DNA of 64,000 nt from Mycolicibacterium komanii (lineage in GTDB: Bacteria > Actinomycetota > Actinomycetes > Mycobacteriales > Mycobacteriaceae): the NCBI RefSeq assembly GCF_001050035.1, contig NZ_CVTA01000062.1:62001-126000 (forward strand), written 5' to 3'. The notes below the pieces were generated by a model that made no database searches, was not told where the DNA came from, and was given only the letters and a program-made list of their open reading frames with translations. This document shows positions 11,665-20,979 of the stretch, in pieces. Every line of letters begins with the position of its first letter. Positions within the stretch are counted from its first letter, which is position 1. Both the position numbers and the translations under genes were made by a program.

Positions 11665-12690
11665 GTGGACTTCAGTCCAGACGAAGGGCAGCAGGCTGTC
11701 GCCGATGTGGTGACCTCGGTGCTGACCCGCGACAACAGCTGGGACGCACTGGTCTCCGGTGGTGTGACGGCGCTGGCCGTTCCCGAACGCCTCGGCGGTG
11801 ATGGCGTCGGGCTCCCCGAGGTCGCTACGGCACTCACCGAGATCGGCAGGCACGGCACGATCAGCCCCGCGTTGGCCACCCTGGGTCTGGGGCTGCTGCC
11901 GCTGCTCGAGTCGGCGACCGACGAGCAGCAAGACCGTTATCTGGCTGGGGTCGCGAAGGGTGCGGTCCTCTCGGCGGCGCTCAATGAGCCAGGGGCGCCA
12001 CTGCCCGACCGGCCCGCTGTGACATTCACCGACGGTCGGCTCAACGGGACAAAGGTCGCCGTTCCTTATGCGGAACAAGCGGATTGGCTCGTCGTGACGG
12101 CCGACAGCGCCGTCGTGGTGGTCTCGCCGAAAGCTGACGGCGTGGTGGTCACCAAGTCGCCGACCTCCAACCACGGCGACGAATACTCGGTGACGTTCAC
12201 CGGCACCGCCGTCGACGGCACGCTCGACGGGCTGCAGGCCCGCCGGGTCAACCAGCTGGCCCTCGCCGCCATCGGTGCGTTTGCGGCCGGTCTGGTCGCC
12301 GGCGCCCTGCGACTGACCGCCGACTACGTGGCCAACCGGGAACAGTTCGGCAAGCCGCTGTCGACGTTCCAGACCGTCGCCGCGCAACTCGCCGAGGTCT
12401 ACATCGCCTCGCGCACACTGACGTTGGCTTCGAACTCGGTGACGTGGCGGCTGTCGGAGGGCCGCGATGCCGACGACGACATCGACATCCTCGGCTATTG
12501 GCTGGCCTCGCAGGCGCCTCCTGTGATGCAGCTCTGCCATCACCTGCATGGCGGCATGGGTATGGACATCACGTATCCGATGGACCGCTATTACTCCTCG
12601 ATCAAGGACCTCGCCCGCGTGGTGGGCGGTCCGTCACACCGGCTCGACTTGGTGGGAGCCGCGCTGGGCGAGCGAAGCGACGGGAGATAA
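11665..12690 (+). CDS. fadE28: FadE28 (ChsE1-type) acyl-CoA dehydrogenase subunit
   Basis: A 341-residue, short acyl-CoA dehydrogenase. FadE28 and FadE29 form a heterotetramer that dehydrogenates the three-carbon side-chain CoA thioester of the steroid. Recognisable parts are the helical N-terminus with VALAVPERLGGDG-like loop near residue 35-45 and the C-terminal flavin-side region NREQFGKPLSTFQTVA near 230. The GTG start has an AAGGAGGAT ribosome site. It ends in a GERSDGR tail and is followed two bases later by fadE29, so the partners are translated together. Confidence 0.9.
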   Translation: MDFSPDEGQQAVADVVTSVLTRDNSWDALVSGGVTALAVPERLGGDGVGLPEVATALTEIGRHGTISPALATLGLGLLPLLESATDEQQDRYLAGVAKGAVLSAALNEPGAPLPDRPAVTFTDGRLNGTKVAVPYAEQADWLVVTADSAVVVVSPKADGVVVTKSPTSNHGDEYSVTFTGTAVDGTLDGLQARRVNQLALAAIGAFAAGLVAGALRLTADYVANREQFGKPLSTFQTVAAQLAEVYIASRTLTLASNSVTWRLSEGRDADDDIDILGYWLASQAPPVMQLCHHLHGGMGMDITYPMDRYYSSIKDLARVVGGPSHRLDLVGAALGERSDGR

Positions 12691-12692
12691 CA

Positions 12693-13856
12693 ATGTTCAT
12701 CGAACTGACGCCCGAACAAAAACAGCTGCAGGCCGAGCTCCGCGCGTACTTCTCCAATCTCATCTCGCCCGAAGAGGCCAAGGAGATGGAAAAGGACCGC
12801 CACGGCAAGGCGTATCGCGCCGTCATCAAGCGGATGGGCTCGGACGGAAAGCTCGGGGTCGGATGGCCGAAGGAGTTCGGCGGCCTCGGCTTCGGGCCGA
12901 TCGAGCAGTCGATCTTCGTCAACGAGGCACAGCGGGCGGACGTGCCGCTGCCCGCCGTCACGCTGCAGACCGTCGGCCCGACGTTGCAGCAGTTCGGCAC
13001 CGAAGAGCAGAAGAAGAAGTTTCTTCCCGCGATCCTCGCCGGTGAGGTCCACTTCGCGATTGGCTACACCGAGCCGGAGGCCGGCACCGACCTGGCGTCG
13101 TTGCGCACCACCGCGGTGCGACAGGGCGACGAATACATCGTCAACGGCCAGAAGGTGTTCACCACCGGCGGGCACGATGCGGATTACATCTGGCTCGCGT
13201 GCCGCACGGACCCGGAGGCGGTGAAACACAAGGGCATCTCGATCCTCATCGTCGACACCAAGGATCCCGGCTACTCGTGGACGCCGATGATCCTGTCCGA
13301 CGGAGCCCACCACACCAACGCGACGTACTACAACGACGTCCGGGTTCCGGCCGACATGCTCGTCGGCGAGGAGAACGGCGGGTGGAAGCTGATCACCACG
13401 CAGCTGAACAACGAGCGCGTGATGTTGGGGCCCGCCGGCCGATTCGCCAGTCTGTACGATCACGTGCACGCGTGGGCGTCGAAACCCGGTGGCAACGGTG
13501 ATATTCCGCTCGACCACGATGACGTCAAGCGATCGCTCGGCGAGCTGAAGGCGATGTGGCGGATCAACGAACTGCTCAACTGGCAGGTCGCCGCGGCGGG
13601 AGAGACCATCGACGTCGCCGACGCCGCCGCCACCAAGGTGTTCGGCACCGAGCGGATCCAGTACGCCGGGCGCCTCGCCGAGGAGATCGTGGGCAAGTAC
13701 GGCAACCCGGCCGAACCCGAGACCGCCGAGTTGCTGGAATGGCTTGACTCGCAAACCAAACGAAACCTGGTGATCACGTTCGGTGGAGGTGTCAACGAGG
13801 TGATGCGGGAGATGATCGCGGCCGCAGGCCTGAAGGTTCCGAGGGTTCCGCGATGA
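12693..13856 (+). CDS. fadE29: FadE29 (ChsE2-type) acyl-CoA dehydrogenase subunit
   Basis: A 387-residue acyl-CoA dehydrogenase, partner of FadE28. Seen are the substrate/flavin loop AIGYTEPEAGTDLASLRTTA (about 115-134), NGQKVFTTGGHDADYIW (about 148-164) and the C-terminal NLVITFGGGVNEVMREMIA. The complex acts on 3-oxo-pregnene-carboxyl-CoA in cholesterol breakdown. The ATG at 12693 follows the fadE28 stop by two bases and uses GGGAG within the fadE28 end as ribosome site. The stop overlaps the chsH2 start (ATGA). Confidence 0.92.
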   Translation: MFIELTPEQKQLQAELRAYFSNLISPEEAKEMEKDRHGKAYRAVIKRMGSDGKLGVGWPKEFGGLGFGPIEQSIFVNEAQRADVPLPAVTLQTVGPTLQQFGTEEQKKKFLPAILAGEVHFAIGYTEPEAGTDLASLRTTAVRQGDEYIVNGQKVFTTGGHDADYIWLACRTDPEAVKHKGISILIVDTKDPGYSWTPMILSDGAHHTNATYYNDVRVPADMLVGEENGGWKLITTQLNNERVMLGPAGRFASLYDHVHAWASKPGGNGDIPLDHDDVKRSLGELKAMWRINELLNWQVAAAGETIDVADAAATKVFGTERIQYAGRLAEEIVGKYGNPAEPETAELLEWLDSQTKRNLVITFGGGVNEVMREMIAAAGLKVPRVPR

Positions 13857-14824
13857 GTGGCCTCGAGGACATCAAGGCCGCCGCCGAACGGGTCAAGGCC
13901 GAGGGCAGAAGCAAGCCGCGGGTTGGTAGGCACCCGGTCAACCAGCCGATGATCGACCACTGGCTCGACGCGATGGGCGACAAGAATCCCATCTACGTCG
14001 ATGACGACGCCGCCCGCGCCGCCGGACATCCCGGCGCCGTCGCGCCACCGGCGATGATCCAGGTGTGGACGATGATGGGCCTCGGCGGAGTGCGCCCCGA
14101 CGACGACCCGCTTGGCAAGATCATCGACCTGTTCGACGAGGCCGGCTATATCGGTGTGGTGGCGACCAACTGCGAGCAGACCTACCACCGGTACCTGCGC
14201 ACGGGCGAGGAAGTCAGCGTCACCGCGGAGCTGACCGACGTCGTCGGTCCGAAGAACACCGCGCTCGGCGAGGGCTTCTTCATCACGCAGAAGATCACCT
14301 GGCAGGTCGGCGACGAGGACATCGCCGAGATGATGTGGCGCATCATGAAGTTCAAGCCGGCTGAGAAGGACGCCGACACGACGGTGCCCGACGATCTCGA
14401 CGCGAACATGATGATGCGGCCCGCGTCGTCGCGCGACACCAAGTTCTTCTGGGACGGCGTCAACGCCCACGAGTTGCGCATCCAGAAGCGGGGTGACGGC
14501 ACGCTGGTGCATCCCCCGATACCGGCCCTCTGGCAGGACAAGGACCAGCCGACGGATTACGTCGTCGCCAGCGGTAAGGGCACCGTCTTCAGCTTCGTGG
14601 TGCACCACGCGCCTAAAGTGCCCGGCCGGACCTTGCCGTTCGTCATCGCGCTCGTCGAGCTCGAAGAAGGTGTACGGATGCTCGGACAGCTCCGCAACGT
14701 CGACCCGGCCAAGGTGGAAATCGGAATGCCCGTGCGCGCAACGTATATCGACTTTCCCGAGGGAGACTCCGGCCCGGCGTGGACGCTCTACGCGTGGGAA
14801 CCCGCTGAGGAGGCCGCGGCATGA
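13853..14824 (+). CDS. chsH2: ChsH2, hydratase subunit with DUF35 domain (Rv3542c-like)
   Basis: A 323-residue two-domain protein. The N-terminal MaoC-like hydratase half (about 1-180, with HPGAVAPPAMIQVW) pairs with ChsH1 to hydrate the unsaturated C3 side chain. The C-terminal OB-fold/DUF35 half (about 195-323, AHELRIQKRGDGTLVHPP to LRNVDPAKVEIGMPV) binds the aldolase Ltp2 and is needed for its activity. The rubredoxin-like zinc cysteines often found in DUF35 are not present in the linker here. It overlaps both neighbours by four bases (ATGA). Confidence 0.9.
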   Translation: MSGLEDIKAAAERVKAEGRSKPRVGRHPVNQPMIDHWLDAMGDKNPIYVDDDAARAAGHPGAVAPPAMIQVWTMMGLGGVRPDDDPLGKIIDLFDEAGYIGVVATNCEQTYHRYLRTGEEVSVTAELTDVVGPKNTALGEGFFITQKITWQVGDEDIAEMMWRIMKFKPAEKDADTTVPDDLDANMMMRPASSRDTKFFWDGVNAHELRIQKRGDGTLVHPPIPALWQDKDQPTDYVVASGKGTVFSFVVHHAPKVPGRTLPFVIALVELEEGVRMLGQLRNVDPAKVEIGMPVRATYIDFPEGDSGPAWTLYAWEPAEEAAA

Positions 14825-15225
14825 GCGCACCCGTCGTCGAAGTGGGAACCAAGCTTCCCGAACTCGCCCTCTACGGCGACCCGACCTTCATCGTGTCGAC
14901 GGCCATCGCCACACGCGACTATCAGGACGTCCATCACGACAGGGACAAGGCGCAGGCCAAGGGGTCGAAAGACATCTTCGTCAACATCCTCACCGACACC
15001 GGCCTGGTGCAGCGCTACATCACCGACTGGGCCGGTCCGACCGCGATCATCAAGTCGATCTCGCTGCGCTTGGGAGTGCCGTGGTACGCCTATGACACGG
15101 TGACGTTCTCCGGTGAGGTCACCGCGATCGATAACGGCCTGATCACGCTGAAGATCGTCGGCGCCAACAGCCTCGGCGACCACGTGATCGCCACTGCCAC
15201 ACTCGTTATCGGAGGGAATGCCTGA
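14821..15225 (+). CDS. chsH1: ChsH1, MaoC-like hydratase subunit (Rv3541c-like)
   Basis: A 134-residue single hot-dog domain. It carries the MaoC hydratase signature ATRDYQDVHHDRDKAQAKGS (about 39-58) with the catalytic Asp and His pair, which ChsH2 supplies only the fold for. Together they hydrate the 17(20)-ene side-chain CoA. The stop overlaps the ltp2 ATG (TGATG) after a GGAGG ribosome site. Confidence 0.9.
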   Translation: MSAPVVEVGTKLPELALYGDPTFIVSTAIATRDYQDVHHDRDKAQAKGSKDIFVNILTDTGLVQRYITDWAGPTAIIKSISLRLGVPWYAYDTVTFSGEVTAIDNGLITLKIVGANSLGDHVIATATLVIGGNA

Positions 15226-16391
15226 TGCCGGGTGCACTGTCGGGGAAGGCGGCGATCGTCGGCATCGGCGCCACCGACTTCTCGAAGAATTCCGGTCGTA
15301 GCGAACTTCGACTGGCGTCCGAAGCGGTGCTGGATGCGCTGGACGATGCGGGCCTGACACCGGCTGACGTCGACGGCATGGTCACCTTCACGATGGACTC
15401 CAACACCGAGGTCGCGATCGCGCGGGCGACAGGCATCGGCGAGCTGAAGTTCTTCTCGAAGATCCACCACGGAGGTGGGGCGGCCTGCGCGACCGTCCAG
15501 CAGGCGGCGATCGCCGTAGCGACCGGTGTCGCGGATTGCGTTGTGGCATACCGGGCATTCAATGAGAGATCCGGTGTCCGGTTCGGCCAGGTGCAGATGC
15601 GGTTGGTCGAGAACGCCGACTCGACCGGCGTCGACAACTCCTTCTCTTATCCGCACGGTTTGTCCACCCCCGCCGCTCAGGTTGCGATGATCGCGCGCCG
15701 GTACATGCACCAATCCGGCGCGACAAGCCGGGATTTCGGCATGATCTCCGTCGCGGACCGCAAACATGCCGCGAAGAACCCCAAGGCGTACTTCTACGAG
15801 AAGCCCATCACCATCGAGGATCACCAGAATTCGCGATGGATCGCCGAACCGTTGCGGCTCCTGGACTGCTGCCAGGAGACCGACGGTGGCGTGGCGTTGG
15901 TCGTGACTTCCGCTGAGCGAGCCAAGGACCTCAAGCACCGTCCGGCGGTCATCGAGGCGGCCTCGCAGGGTTCCAGCCCGGACCAGTACTCGATGACGAG
16001 CTATTACCGACCGGAGCTGGGACTCCCCGAGATGGGTCTCGTCGGGCGGCAACTGTGGGATCAGTCAGGGCTGAAGCCCGAGGACATCCAGACCGCGATC
16101 CTCTATGACCACTTCACGCCGTTCACGTTGATTCAGTTGGAAGAGCTCGGATTCTGCGACAAGGGTGACGCCAAGGATTTCATCAAGGACGGCGCCATCG
16201 AGATCGGCGGTCGGCTGCCGATCAACACGCACGGCGGGCAGCTGGGCGAGGCGTACATCCACGGCATGAACGGCATCGCCGAGGGAGTACGCCAACTTCG
16301 CGGGACGTCGGTCAACCCGGTGCCGAACGTCGAGCACGTTCTGGTGACCGCGGGCACCGGTGTACCCACGTCCGGATTGATCCTCGGCTGA
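15225..16391 (+). CDS. ltp2: Ltp2, side-chain retro-aldolase
   Basis: A 388-residue thiolase-fold protein without the thiolase nucleophile pattern. Ltp2 with the ChsH2 DUF35 domain performs the last side-chain step, splitting the hydroxylated CoA thioester to a 17-ketosteroid and propionyl-CoA. The N-terminal AAIVGIGATDFSKNSGRSE, KIHHGGGAACATVQQAA near 80-97 and the C-terminal NTHGGQLGEAYIHGMNG (about 333-349) are typical of these steroid aldolases. Last gene of the cyp125 operon. Confidence 0.92.
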   Translation: MPGALSGKAAIVGIGATDFSKNSGRSELRLASEAVLDALDDAGLTPADVDGMVTFTMDSNTEVAIARATGIGELKFFSKIHHGGGAACATVQQAAIAVATGVADCVVAYRAFNERSGVRFGQVQMRLVENADSTGVDNSFSYPHGLSTPAAQVAMIARRYMHQSGATSRDFGMISVADRKHAAKNPKAYFYEKPITIEDHQNSRWIAEPLRLLDCCQETDGGVALVVTSAERAKDLKHRPAVIEAASQGSSPDQYSMTSYYRPELGLPEMGLVGRQLWDQSGLKPEDIQTAILYDHFTPFTLIQLEELGFCDKGDAKDFIKDGAIEIGGRLPINTHGGQLGEAYIHGMNGIAEGVRQLRGTSVNPVPNVEHVLVTAGTGVPTSGLILG

Positions 16392-16434
16392 TCGACGTCC
16401 GCTTGAATCGGTTCCGCCTACTACCCTTTGGGGA

Positions 16435-17139
16435 ATGAATGCGTCGAGGCCACCCGAGTCGGAGGACCCCTACTCATCAGAGTCGACATGGGATCGTCGG
16501 TTCGACGCACCGCTGACGGTGACTCCGCGCCAGGTACAGCCGAGATCAGCGATGACGCCGGTAGGCATCGTTGCCGCGGTCATCGGCGTCGCCGTCGTCG
16601 CGGGACTGATCTTCTGGTTGACGCGGCCGTCCCAAGACGATGTCCAACAGGCGACTCCCCCAGCACCGACGACCGCCAGCGCACCTGTGACCACAACGAC
16701 GACGGCAACCAGCAGCGAAAGCGACGAGCGGTTGGTGCGGCAGCTGCCGAAGGGCTACCCCAGCGGTGCATGTGAAACTCTACCGGCTCCTGAAGGCGTT
16801 CTGGCACAGGTGAATTGCGCCAGGAACGTCGATCCCGACGGCCCCGAATCGGCGATCTTCAGTCTCGTCGCCGATCGAGCGTCACTGGAGAACGCTTTCA
16901 ACGACGCGATCGCGGCCACAGTGCGGGTCGACTGCCCGGGCAAGATCCAGTCCCCGGGGCCATGGCGGCGCAACGCCACTCCGGACAGGGTCAGTGGGCA
17001 GCTCTATTGCGGCTTTTCGAACGGTCAACCGACGGTGGTCTGGACCGACGAGGAAAAGATGACGGTCAGCGCCGTCCGAGCGGGGCCGACAGGCCCGACC
17101 TTTCCACAGCTGTACGCGTGGTGGTCATCGCACTCGTGA
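16435..17139 (+). CDS. Single-pass membrane protein with extracellular Cys-containing domain
   Basis: A 234-residue protein: a polar N-terminus (1-40), one transmembrane segment (about 41-63, VGIVAAVIGVAVVAGLIFWL), a Thr/Ser/Pro-rich linker (about 70-95) and an exported domain with four cysteines (in GACETLPAP, QVNCARN, VDCPGK and LYCGFS), presumably two disulfides. The layout resembles the extracellular domain of mycobacterial Ser/Thr kinase-linked proteins, but no kinase is present. It starts 43 bp after ltp2 with no visible KstR box. Function unknown. Confidence 0.7.
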   Translation: MNASRPPESEDPYSSESTWDRRFDAPLTVTPRQVQPRSAMTPVGIVAAVIGVAVVAGLIFWLTRPSQDDVQQATPPAPTTASAPVTTTTTATSSESDERLVRQLPKGYPSGACETLPAPEGVLAQVNCARNVDPDGPESAIFSLVADRASLENAFNDAIAATVRVDCPGKIQSPGPWRRNATPDRVSGQLYCGFSNGQPTVVWTDEEKMTVSAVRAGPTGPTFPQLYAWWSSHS

Positions 17140-17173
17140 CGACGCTGACCGTGTGACCTTTCAGGCGATCCCG

Positions 17174-18127
17174 TTACGGGGTCGGCACCGGGGTGTAGGT
17201 GGTCGGGGAATGCACCTGGTCACCCGCGGGCACCGGGGTGCCCTGGCTGCCGGCAGGCTGCGGCACGCCCTCGGTGGTACCGGCCTGGGCAGGCGCGCCC
17301 TGGGCGGGCTGCTGTGCCGGGGTGCCCTGCGCGGGCTGCTGCTGTGCCGGGGTGCCCTGCGCGGGCTGCTGCTGTGCCGGGGTGCCTTCGGCCGGCTCGA
17401 CCGGCGTGCCTTCAGCCGCCTCGACCGGCGTGCCCTGGCTGCCTTCCGGAAGCGGGGTGCCCTGGCTGCCCTCGGCGAGCGGCGTGGCCTCGGTGCCCTC
17501 GGGCGCCTCGGTGCTCGTTGCGGCGGGAGCGGTGGTCGTGCCCTCAGGCGCCTCGGTGACCGGGGCTTCCGCGGCGGCCGGCGAGCTGCCCGTGCCGTAC
17601 GAGGTCGAGGGCGAGGACGTGCTCGAACTCGATGCGGGCTGGGTCCACACCAGCAGGTCCTGTCCGCCGGCGTTGTAGACCACGCTGTCGGGCGAGGCGC
17701 CGGTGACGTCGAAGTACACCTTGCCCGACGTCTCCTGGCCGGGGGCCAGCGTCGAGGGGTTCACGCCCTGCGCGGAGGCCACCTCGAACAACGCGCGGTA
17801 CGTCTGACCGTCAGCCGCACGGGCGTTCAGATTCGACACGATCGGCGTCGCCGACCCCTGGATCGCCTGATCCGTCGCAGTGGCCTCCCACAGCGTGCCG
17901 CGAACGGGGAAGGGGATGACGTCGCTGCTCGGTTTGAGGTTGGTGATCGTCCAACCCTGGATCACGGCTCCGTCCACCAACTTGCCCTGGCTGCCGAGCG
18001 CCTGGGTCTGAACGGTCGGCCCGGTGGGCGTCGCCTCGGGCTCGGGCTGGGCGGAAACAATAGGTGCTGCGATGAATCCCGCCGTCGCGGTTGCTGCCAA
18101 CATGCTGCTGATCTTGGTGATCTTCAT
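17174..18127 (-). CDS. Secreted MPT63/DUF1942-like protein with long repeat tail
   Basis: A 317-residue exported protein. A Sec signal peptide ends at about residue 26 (APIVSAQ). Residues 27-150 match the MPT63/DUF1942 immunoglobulin-like fold: QALGSQGKLVDGAVIQGWTI, GTLWEATATDQAIQGSATPI, SNLNARAADGQTYRALFEVA, SGKVYFDVTGASPDSVVYN and DLLVWTQP. MPT63 itself ends there; here about 165 further residues of Ser/Thr/Glu/Pro/Gln-rich repeats follow, built on GTP-x-Q/E-P-A-x-G units. The function of MPT63 is unknown. It is convergent with the gene at 16435 and has its own AT-richer leader; no KstR box was found. Confidence 0.78.
   Translation of the reverse strand: MKITKISSMLAATATAGFIAAPIVSAQPEPEATPTGPTVQTQALGSQGKLVDGAVIQGWTITNLKPSSDVIPFPVRGTLWEATATDQAIQGSATPIVSNLNARAADGQTYRALFEVASAQGVNPSTLAPGQETSGKVYFDVTGASPDSVVYNAGGQDLLVWTQPASSSSTSSPSTSYGTGSSPAAAEAPVTEAPEGTTTAPAATSTEAPEGTEATPLAEGSQGTPLPEGSQGTPVEAAEGTPVEPAEGTPAQQQPAQGTPAQQQPAQGTPAQQPAQGAPAQAGTTEGVPQPAGSQGTPVPAGDQVHSPTTYTPVPTP
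17305..17400 (-). repeat. 30-bp tandem repeats in the MPT63-like tail
   Basis: Units of about 30 bp encoding GTPAQQQPAQ recur at least three times with near identity, followed by diverged GTP-containing units to about 17475. Such coding repeats are prone to copy-number change. Confidence 0.75.
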
Positions 18128-18422
18128 GATGTGCTCCTGACTCGTCCGACAATTGGGATGGTCACCGCAGAAAACTATCAGGCTGTGAATTGTTTGTGTA
18201 ATCCGGTTCGGTTGGAGCAGTTGGTAATACAGCCCAAACTAAACGTGCACAGCAATACTGCTTTCGTTGGCGTAAAGCCAATATCGCCGTGTTTGAGCGT
18301 GTCTCAACGACCTCGGCAAACGCCGTAATTACCGATCGGCGCCCTCGGTGCCTAATCGGGAAAATTATCTCCACCCTGGTGCAAAAGTCGCGGCACCGGG
18401 CGCTCACCGGTGAATGCGGCGG
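18128..18422. other. AT-richer intergenic region
   Basis: About 295 bp between the MPT63-like start and the chsH3 stop. Base composition is clearly lower in GC than the neighbours (for example around 18170-18320). It should hold the promoter of the MPT63-like gene. I find no KstR box and no credible gene; an 81-codon minus frame at 18162-18407 lacks coding character. Confidence 0.5.
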
Positions 18423-19292
18423 CTACGCGGGAATCAACTCCACGCCGGCCAGCGCCACCGCCTCGTCACGCTCGGGCGCGGTCACGGTGGCGACGAAGCC
18501 GTCGCCCTCCTTCCACACGCTGGCCTTGAGCGTCTCCCCGGGGAACACCACTCCGGCGAAGCGGGCACCGTAACTGCCCACCCGCGCGGTGTCGCCGTCG
18601 AGCAGGGTGTCGACCATCGCTTTGCACGTCATGCCGTAGGTGCACAGCCCGTGCAGGATCGGGCGTGGGAATCCCGCCGCCGCCGCGAAATCGGGATCGG
18701 AGTGCAGCGGATTGCGGTCGCCGCACATCCGGTACAGCAGCGCCTGCTGGGGTGACGTGGGGATCGCGATTTCGAAATCCGGTGCACGCTGGGTGTGGTC
18801 CGAGGACGAGGAAGACCCAGACGGTCCACGCTCGCCGCCGAAACCGCCCTCACCGCGGGCGAATATCGAGCGCTTCTGGGTCCACAACGGCGTGCCGTCG
18901 GGTGCCGTCACCGTGGTCTCCGACCAGATGACCGCGGCCTTGCCCTTGTCCCAGATGTCGGTGAACCGCGTGACGGCGATGCCAGTGCCCGCGGGCGGAA
19001 TCGGTCCGGGTACCGACACCGCTTCGCTGGCGTGCAGCACCTTCGAGAGCTCGATGTCGATGCCCGGGAACTTCACCGTCGGCGGCTCCGTCATGTGGAA
19101 GCTCTGCGCGACGTTGCCGAATGTCGGTAGCACCTGCGGTGTTTCGTCGGTCAGGTACCGCAGCTCGCGCTTGTCCATCGGATCGGCGCCTGCCCCCAGC
19201 CCGAGGTGATAGAGCTGGATATCGCTGCTGGTCCAGGAGAACTCGGCGGCGGGGAGTTCGGCGCCGAGCGCCTCGTCGAGGTTGATGGGCAT
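18423..19292 (-). CDS. chsH3: ChsH3/Hsd4B, 2-enoyl-CoA hydratase of MaoC type (Rv3538-like)
   Basis: A 289-residue double-hot-dog hydratase resembling the hydratase domain of peroxisomal multifunctional enzyme 2. The N-terminal half has DIQLYHLGLGAGADP and the C-terminal half the hydratase-2 motif YRMCGDRNPLHSDPDFAAAAGFPRPILHGL (given by parts at about 205-234) with the catalytic Asp and His. It probably hydrates CoA-bound enoyl side chains of sterols. The start lies three bases after the kstD stop, so kstD-chsH3 is an operon under the KstR box at 20980-20993. A gly/ser linker (FGGERGPSGSSSSS) joins the halves. Confidence 0.87.
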   Translation of the reverse strand: MPINLDEALGAELPAAEFSWTSSDIQLYHLGLGAGADPMDKRELRYLTDETPQVLPTFGNVAQSFHMTEPPTVKFPGIDIELSKVLHASEAVSVPGPIPPAGTGIAVTRFTDIWDKGKAAVIWSETTVTAPDGTPLWTQKRSIFARGEGGFGGERGPSGSSSSSDHTQRAPDFEIAIPTSPQQALLYRMCGDRNPLHSDPDFAAAAGFPRPILHGLCTYGMTCKAMVDTLLDGDTARVGSYGARFAGVVFPGETLKASVWKEGDGFVATVTAPERDEAVALAGVELIPA

Positions 19293-19295
19293 GCG

Positions 19296-20978
19296 TTAAC
19301 TCTTTCCGGCGATGTGTAGTCCTGCAAGATAACCGAACGTCATCGCCGGGCCGATGGTCCCGCCCGGACCGGGGTAGGTGTGCCCCATGACCGGCGCGCT
19401 GACATTGCCCGCAGCATAGAGGCCCTCGATCACCGAGCCGTCGTCGCGCAGGGCGCGACCATTTATATCGGTGACAACGCCGCCCTTTGTGCCCAGATCG
19501 CCGGGCACCATCTTGGCCGCGTAGTACGGGGGGTGACTGATCTCGCCGAGGTTGGGATTGGGCTTGTTGGTCGGATCGCCGTAATAGCGGTCATAGGCGC
19601 TCTCGCCACGCTTGAAGTCTTCGTCGACGCCGGAGCGTGCGAACCCGTTGAACCGCTCGACGGTGGCCTTGAACGCATCCACCGGCAGTCCGGTCTTTTC
19701 GGCCAGTTCCTCCAGCGTGGCCGCCGTGACGATGACGCCCGATTCCAGCCACTTCTTCGGAATCCGCTGTCCCGGTTGCAATCCGGCGAAAATGTAACGG
19801 TCACGGTACTGCTGGTCGAACACCAGCCAGGCAGGAATGTTCTCGCCGGGACCCGGGCCCTGCCCGTACTGGCCGCCGTACATGTGATGGCATGCCTCGA
19901 CGTAGGGCATGGACTCGTTCATGAAGCGCTTGCCCGCCATGTTGACGATGATCGAGCCCGGCGAGTTGCGTTCCGACAGCGCGAACCACGGCGCACCGAC
20001 CAGCGGCACGGTCGGGCCCCACCAGGCGTCCTCCATGACATCGAGGGTGGCGCCGAGCTTCTCGGCGGCGATGATGCCGTCGCCGGTGTTGGCTTTGGCG
20101 CCGACCGTCCACTCGGTGGTGATCGGGGCGCGCTGATACTTCACCCGCATCTGCTCGTTGTGCTCGAAGCCGCCCGAGCCGAGGATGACGCCGCGTCGGG
20201 CCCGGATCAGTTCCGGCTCACCGGATTCCGGCGCGCTGGTGTCGCGCACGTATATCCCGCGAACGACACCGTCTTCGACGTAGAGATCGGTCAGCGCCGT
20301 GTTCAGCCGCACGGGGACCCCCGCTTCGCGGAGCCCGATGCGCAACGGCGCGATCAACGCGCGACCCATGCCGACCAGGTTCTTGCCGGTCGCCTTGGCC
20401 CACATCGTGCGCGCGCCCACCTTCAGGCTGCGAAGCATACCGCGCGGGTGGCGCTTGAGCTGGTTGAGCCGCACGTAATCCTGCTGCATGACAACGACGT
20501 TCAGTGGGACCTTGCCGTACGGCGGTTCCAGGCCCGGGAGATCCGATCCGAGCTTCTTCGCGTCGAACGGCTTGGGTTCCACCGAGCGTCCCGTGGGCTT
20601 GCCGCCAGGCGTCTCGGGGTAGTAGTCGGAGTAGCCCGGCACCCAGCACAGCTTGAGCGGTGAATGCTCGAGCACGAAGGACAGCATCTCCGGGCCGCGG
20701 TCGAGATAGGTGTCGATCTTCTCGGCGGGTACGACGTCGCCGATGATGTTGTGCAGGTAGGTACGGGCGGCTTCGGGAGTGTCTTTGACGCCGGCGCGCT
20801 CGAGAATCTCGTTGTTCGGGATCCACACGCCACCACCTGACCGCGCAGTGGAACCGCCGTAGTGCGGAGCCTTCTCGACGACTACTGTGGAAAGTCCCTG
20901 GTGGGCTGCGGTGAGCGCGGCGACCATACCGGCTGCGCCGCTGCCCACCACCACGACGTCGTACTCCTGACCAGTCAT
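19296..20978 (-). CDS. kstD: KstD, 3-ketosteroid delta1-dehydrogenase
   Basis: A 560-residue FAD enzyme that introduces the 1,2 double bond in ring A, which with KshA leads to ring-B opening. The N-terminal dinucleotide motif is GSGAAG (12-17) followed by VVVEKAPHYGGSTARSGG with the usual flavin contacts. The C-terminal LYAAGNVSAPVMGHTYPGPGG binds FAD and carries catalytic residues. A longer frame to 21047 exists, but the ATG at 20978 gives the N-terminus of known KstD proteins. The KstR box ends one base upstream of it, so the leader must be very short; TATAAC at 20993-20988 on the minus strand could be the -10. Confidence 0.93.
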   Translation of the reverse strand: MTGQEYDVVVVGSGAAGMVAALTAAHQGLSTVVVEKAPHYGGSTARSGGGVWIPNNEILERAGVKDTPEAARTYLHNIIGDVVPAEKIDTYLDRGPEMLSFVLEHSPLKLCWVPGYSDYYPETPGGKPTGRSVEPKPFDAKKLGSDLPGLEPPYGKVPLNVVVMQQDYVRLNQLKRHPRGMLRSLKVGARTMWAKATGKNLVGMGRALIAPLRIGLREAGVPVRLNTALTDLYVEDGVVRGIYVRDTSAPESGEPELIRARRGVILGSGGFEHNEQMRVKYQRAPITTEWTVGAKANTGDGIIAAEKLGATLDVMEDAWWGPTVPLVGAPWFALSERNSPGSIIVNMAGKRFMNESMPYVEACHHMYGGQYGQGPGPGENIPAWLVFDQQYRDRYIFAGLQPGQRIPKKWLESGVIVTAATLEELAEKTGLPVDAFKATVERFNGFARSGVDEDFKRGESAYDRYYGDPTNKPNPNLGEISHPPYYAAKMVPGDLGTKGGVVTDINGRALRDDGSVIEGLYAAGNVSAPVMGHTYPGPGGTIGPAMTFGYLAGLHIAGKS

Positions 20979-20979
20979 G

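Noticed and set aside
18162..18407. An 81-codon minus-strand frame in the AT-richer gap
   Set aside because: No ribosome site, no recognisable sequence, and codon use unlike the neighbours.
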